57,885 bases of DNA from Bipolaris cookei (lineage: Eukaryota > Ascomycota > Dothideomycetes > Pleosporales > Pleosporaceae): contig NRSV01000105.1 of the NCBI GenBank assembly GCA_002286855.1, positions 1 to 57,885 of the forward strand, read 5' to 3'. The number at the start of each line of letters is the position of its first letter. Within the stretch, counting starts at the first letter, position 1. The notes below the pieces were generated by a model, which saw nothing but the letters and a program-made list of their open reading frames with translations, had not been told where the DNA came from and searched no databases. The position numbers and the translations under genes were made by a program. Positions 53,647 to 57,885 of the stretch are shown piece by piece.

Positions 53647-55026
53647 GATACTACTTCACCAAGCGACAAAAGAAAGGAAGTCGATAGGGGATGAAATGGT
53701 GGAAAAATAACTTGGTGACTGCCTTGCATTTTTCGCAGAGATGCAGGCTGTTTTTTTGGCTATATTGAGTCACTGTTGAATGGACTCTATTGGCTAGCCA
53801 GCGCTTGGTGTTAGCAAGATGTCTAAGTCAATACAGCTAGTTGCACGGTGTACACAGCGTGCGGGTAGGTGGGGGTGGCAAGTAACTATGGTTCATTGCT
53901 ATCTCTGTTCTACGTTCAAAGGAAAAAGGGTTGATGTACTCCTGGGTCCGTGCACAAGTATCCGTGGGGAACCGGAGTCACGCGATCACTCCCTCAGTGC
54001 CTGATTTAGGTTCGGACAGTCACTGTATTTTATGCTACTTGAAGGCAAGTGGCGATATTGATTGCGTACAGAGCGGTGTCAACGTTACGTTTCCGTGCTA
54101 TTTGTTATCGATACCCGGCTCATTTCATTGTTGTAATTTTGCGCAATCAATCTTTGTTCAATTTGACGAGATCCGCGGACTGCAACAGTCGAGACCGATG
54201 TATTGATCATTGATGTCTGGTGTGTTATGTCATGAAGTCTTGGCGTATGTCGCCCTCAAGATCCAGGTTCTCTGCTCTTTTGGACGTCAACCATGCACCT
54301 CAAACTTCACGTCCACGATGTGATCTGGCCCTATCGCGCTCTCATATGACTGATGGGCGCAATGCCCCTTTGCTCCATAGTGTGCCAGGGCGCGCTAACT
54401 TCAGGCTGGCTTAACGAGATTACCATCACCCTGGCATTGGTTCACAAGGCGACGCCCGAAACACGCCTCAACCAAAGCACTATCAGGCTGAGCCGTTCAA
54501 ATCATCGAATCCAGCAGTAGGATCAATACGCAAGTGAACTAGTGGTGCAGCAGAGGCTATATATGGTAAACCAAAAGAGCGAGGGCCTTTTAGACCCCGA
54601 GGTCGCTGGCCAGATCGCTGTCAGCAGATCAATACCATAGCTATTTGCAGCTGCAAGCCGCGTGCGATGCCCATTCTGATCAATGCCCTGCTCCGCTGCA
54701 TACTACTTATCGTGGAGAATTTTCCATAATTTCTTCTAGGCAACGATCTGGTATGGGTTTCAGCTAGCCCGGGTTAGCAGCCAATCAGCTTGAAAAGGTA
54801 CTAGGCGGACCAATATCAGGGGCTGTGCGCCTTAGGCCGCCTGCATCGTGCGTTGTTCCCGCTATCATGCCAGAAGACAGCCAAAGTCTCCTGGTTAAAT
54901 AGACTGTGGTGTCCCGATCTACGCCTTCACAGCTAAGTTTCATTCGTTACTGCTTGTTGTTTCTAGCCTAATCATTGCACATTCTTTTCTAACAACGACA
55001 GACCATTCCCGGTTCAAAACACCCAA
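53647..55026. other. Gene-free stretch before the secreted protein gene
   Basis: 1.4 kb with the second copy of the 29-nt repeat at 53774-53803. Short frames only; no domain seen. Confidence 0.45.
53774..53803 (+). repeat. Dispersed 29-nt repeat, copy 2
   Basis: ctgttgaatggactctattg and following gctagccagc, the partner of 52020-52048. After it the two loci resemble each other only loosely, so they are either very old copies or chance. Confidence 0.6.
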
Positions 55027-55825
55027 ATGAGCATAATGTCTAAGATTTTCTCTACCACTCTTTTTATCTCGTTCGCGGCAGCGCAAGTGACCACTTCGGC
55101 ATGGATGGCGGGCGCCGGAAGCAACAGCCTTTCGTATGTTGCCTCCGTGATCACTGTTGAAAATGATCGTACTACAATGTCTATTGACGTTCAGGGTCTG
55201 CCAAGTGATATGACTGTAAGCAGAAATAAAATTTGACTCTAGTAATATATACTTACGTCAAGTTCAGCAAGATCTAGGCGAGGTAGGCCAGACAGTCACT
55301 CTTGCAGGCAACACCTACTACGGAGGCAATGCTGTGGCTGAGAACGAAGGTGTGACTGTGACCATCATGGGCGAATGCACACGCCAGAACACCGATGATC
55401 AGGAAGCTACATGCACTATGTCGACAAAGGGTCTCGAGGCCGCCATCAGCTCAGCGTGTGCAAGCGCCGATTCTGAGGACGAATTATGCAGTCAGGGAGC
55501 TCTTGACACGAGTACGACTACAACATTGCCAGATGGTTACATCAACATGGTCCAGGTTGTCATTACAGCTGGCGAGGACTTGCTCCCCAGCGTTTCTGCA
55601 GCTGCTACACCTTCTGCCGGCAGTGCCTCCCTTACCTCTTCCAAGTCAACCGCTACCAATTCTGCTAAGCTCACTGCTTCCGGCTCAGAGGAGGCTGCGA
55701 CCTCTGGAGCTTCCCGGACTTCCCAGACTTCACAAGCAGCCCCAGAAGCTACCAACGCTGCGCCTTTGATGACTATGGTTCCTGCCTTGGCTGGTCTTGG
55801 TGCCGCTGCTGCTTTCTTCTTGTAA
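55027..55825 (+). CDS. Secreted, probably GPI-anchored small protein
   Basis: Exons 55027-55215 and 55268-55825 (52-bp intron, GTAAGC to TTCAG), 248 residues. The start MSIMSKIFSTTLFISFAAAQ is a signal peptide with cleavage after the AQ region. The mature part (TSAWMAGAGSNSLSYVASVI, VTLAGNTYYGGNAVAENEGV) is a small beta-rich domain with four Cys. A Ser/Thr/Ala-rich stalk of about 70 residues (SAAATPSAGSASLTSSKST) is followed by a hydrophobic end (MVPALAGLGAAAAFFL), the usual GPI layout. This architecture is common in fungal cell-surface proteins. It is an island gene between two DNA transposons. No family was recognised; it could be adhesive or effector-like. Confidence 0.8.
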
Positions 55826-56884
55826 ACGTTTTTGGAAGAGATGTACCGTCTTGCTTCAAAAACCTCGAGTAGTTTTCCGCGTCACGGAACTGTCATCAAT
55901 ACGAAACGCCCAAAATCTATCATACCCAGTTAACGTGGATCCACTCATAATGGAATAACCGCCGTAGCGGAACACCAATACTACTTTCTTTCTCCACACC
56001 ATCAACAACGACTGCATGACTAAGATATTCCCGGAATAAATGCCTTGTCCTCTAGTTTACCTCCTAGCTTAGTGTCTTTGTTGCAGCGTTCTTGCTGCCT
56101 TTACAATACCACGATAAGCCGCAAGCCTGTATAACGTTGTCGCCTCGGCCTGCCTCGGCCTTGCTCTAATTTCTATATATCTGCTAAAACTCTTGGTGAA
56201 CCATAAAAAGCTATAAGGGGATCCTAGGCCGAGCAGCTTATTGCTTCTGACGAGCTGGCTACATTGTAGTAGTGATTTGTGGCGCGATCGTCTTGCCTAG
56301 CTAAACAGCAGCCCACATCCTCGCTGCACAGAAGCGGTCTAGCTGTGTTCTAACTGCACTATAGCACAGCCACACCTGACTTGTGCTGGGAAGCCTTGCA
56401 TTATCTGCCTAACGACCAGCGGCTCATGATGCACCGAAGCGCTGCTGCTAAATTTTTGCGGCTCCCAGAAATTAGCTGAGTGCAGTGCCTGAGGGCCGAC
56501 AGTGGCCCAGCCAAGGAACAAGCGCCTCGTCGTAGTCAGTATCGATGCGCTCAAGGCTCTTTGCACGGTACAATCAGCATTCACAACTACCTGCTCTCGG
56601 TCTACTGTAGCCGAGGGATGACACCTCTTAAAGCCAGCTAGCATATTAAACGTAGGTTTGTTGAGTATTATACTTGCTTCCTAAAAATAGATAACGTGTG
56701 TGCATAGCGAGCGCGCCACCCTAAATCTCACCAAAAACCCCCAACTACAAAGGTCTATATCTCAACAACTATACATTAGAATTGTCTAGAAATCCAGTAG
56801 TTATAAAGGCTGCATCTATATAAATAAAAAGACGTTAGAGTTACATAACAATAGCTATAGTAGTAATAAACTTAATAAGAGATA
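55826..56884. other. Repeat-like gene-free stretch
   Basis: Contains the GC-rich direct repeat gcctcggcct (56147-56165) and many ctag/tata words. A 101-codon minus-strand frame (56644-56339) has a plausible composition but no known domain and may be repeat-derived. From 56740 the sequence is AT-rich. Confidence 0.4.
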
Positions 56885-56893
56885 ACGTAAAGC

Positions 56894-56927
56894 ACCACCG
56901 AGCCGGACACACCACCGAGCCGGACAC
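56894..56927 (+). repeat. Tandem 17-bp repeat in the transposon terminus
   Basis: Two exact, adjacent copies of accaccgagccggacac (56894-56910 and 56911-56927). Repeated motifs in the terminus are typical transposase-binding sites. Confidence 0.9.
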
Positions 56928-56964
56928 TTTTTCTTGGCATCGCGAACATCACTTGCAAAGTAAC

Positions 56965-57885
56965 ATGTCCCAACTACGTAAAGATACATTAACTCAGAGA
57001 GAAGGCAGAATTACTCTTGCTATTCAGGCCTATCGTACGGGCCAGTTTAAGAGCATTCGACGCGCTGCTGCTGTCTACAACGTTCCTTTTCAGCGGCTTT
57101 CTGATCGGCTTAACAAAATCACTTTTCGACCCCAGATATCTCCAAACTGCCGCAAACTAACTATAATTGAAGAGCAAACAATTGTACGATATATTCTTGA
57201 TCTAGACTCACGAGGATTTGCTCCCCGACTGTGTGAGGTAGCGGATATGGCAGAGAAACTACTGCGCGTACGAGATGGCCAACCTTTAGGCAAGAACTGG
57301 GCAGAGCGATTTGTATCGCGTTCGGACGAGCTTAAAACAGCTTTCAATCGAGCAAAGGACCGCCAGAGAATACAGCAGGAAGATCCAGAGGTTATTAACG
57401 CGTGGTTTGAGCTTGTACGAGAGACAATTGAGAAGTATGGAGTACATTCTGACGACATCCATAACTTTGACGAGACTGGCTTTCAGATGGGCGTGATTGG
57501 CTCAATGAAGGTAGTTACAGGCGCAGAGCGTCGTACGAGGCCTACTTTGACGCAGCCAGGCAATCGTGAGTGGGTTACAGTTATTCAGAGCATCTGCGCT
57601 GCGGGGTATGCTACTCCGCCATTCATTATCTACAAGGGACGCGTCCATATCTCTGCTTGGTACGAAGAAGTAGATATACCGTACGATTGGAAGCTCTCAG
57701 TATCACAGAACGGCTGGACAAATAACGCGCTTGGTCTTGAGTGGTTAAAGCACTTTGACGAGCATACAAAGACGCGTCAGGTGGGGTCGTACAGGCTACT
57801 TATTCTTGACGGCCATGAGAGCCACCTAAACCAAGAATTTAAGGACTACTGTCTTGAACAGAAGATTATTCTTCTCTGTATGCCT
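56965..57885 (+). CDS. Pogo-like (Fot1) transposase, partial at the 3' end
   Basis: From the ATG at 56965 the frame is open for 307 codons to the last base. The N-terminus (MSQLRKDTLTQREGRITLAI) and FKSIRRAAAVYNVPFQRLSD form a psq-type helix-turn-helix. A CENP-B-like second domain follows, with GFAPRLCEVADMAEKLL and GKNWAERFVSRSDELKTAF. The DDE nuclease starts at IHNFDETGFQMGV, whose Asp is the first catalytic acid; LLILDGHESHLN carries the second. The third acid is expected beyond the window. No stop or frameshift is seen, in contrast to other mobile elements here, so this copy shows no RIP damage in its coding part. Confidence 0.88.
   Translation, partial: MSQLRKDTLTQREGRITLAIQAYRTGQFKSIRRAAAVYNVPFQRLSDRLNKITFRPQISPNCRKLTIIEEQTIVRYILDLDSRGFAPRLCEVADMAEKLLRVRDGQPLGKNWAERFVSRSDELKTAFNRAKDRQRIQQEDPEVINAWFELVRETIEKYGVHSDDIHNFDETGFQMGVIGSMKVVTGAERRTRPTLTQPGNREWVTVIQSICAAGYATPPFIIYKGRVHISAWYEEVDIPYDWKLSVSQNGWTNNALGLEWLKHFDEHTKTRQVGSYRLLILDGHESHLNQEFKDYCLEQKIILLCMP

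Larger units (their letters stand above)
56885..57885 (+). mobile_element. Pogo/Fot1-type DNA transposon, cut by the window edge
   Basis: The likely left end follows a TA dinucleotide (56883-56884), the usual Tc1/mariner target. Next come acgtaaagc and two tandem copies of a 17-mer, then the transposase. The right end lies outside the window. Intact coding sequence implies a recent or still-capable copy. Confidence 0.65.

Overview
The window is nuclear DNA of a filamentous ascomycete, most likely a Dothideomycete of the Pleosporales type. The evidence is many short introns (about 45 to 170 bp, GTAAGT-like donors, CTAAC-like branch points), a Zn2Cys6 regulator, a GH128 hydrolase, a DUF2306 membrane protein, small secreted proteins, and decayed genes whose premature stops mostly look like C-to-T or G-to-A changes, as repeat-induced point mutation (RIP) leaves. 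No tRNA, rRNA or CRISPR was seen. The genus cannot be fixed by eye.

Layout. Positions 1-8118 are sparse and partly decayed: an uncharacterised HTH plus BTB-like protein (782-1996), a relic reading frame (about 2651-3391), a sugar-transporter-type MFS gene with a C-terminal frameshift (3979-5892), and a broken gene on the minus strand (6419-7217). Positions 8119-48353 are ordinary gene-dense fungal sequence: GPI-anchored GH128 hydrolase, ribosomal protein L17 and fibrillarin sharing a divergent promoter, an SDR, the long tRNase Z, a Zn2Cys6 regulator facing a DUF2306 membrane protein, a tandem-BTB polyglutamine protein, a Gtt1-type glutathione S-transferase facing a small complex I subunit, a secreted cupin, an OGFr-domain protein facing a GH13 alpha-amylase, an Fmp42-like MFS transporter, a coiled-coil protein, ribosomal protein S5 (with a GC-AG intron), a single-TM coiled-coil protein, a carotenoid-oxygenase-family enzyme and a small secreted protein. 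Positions 48354-57885 are a gene-poor compartment built of mobile-element material: a dead MULE with perfect 20-bp terminal inverted repeats (49422-52019), a candidate solo LTR inside it, diverged repeats, one secreted GPI-type protein (55027-55825), and at the right edge a pogo/Fot1-type transposase whose frame is uninterrupted to the window end.

There is no obvious metabolic cluster. Functional links are pairs: L17 with fibrillarin and, further off, S5 and tRNase Z (RNA and ribosome biogenesis), and several divergently transcribed gene pairs that probably share regulatory DNA. No undescribed multi-gene system is convincingly present. The most useful observations are the sharp change from gene-dense to transposon-rich sequence, the secreted-protein genes at and inside that compartment, the possible non-AUG mitochondrial leader of tRNase Z, the GC-AG intron in rps5, and several genes caught while decaying.
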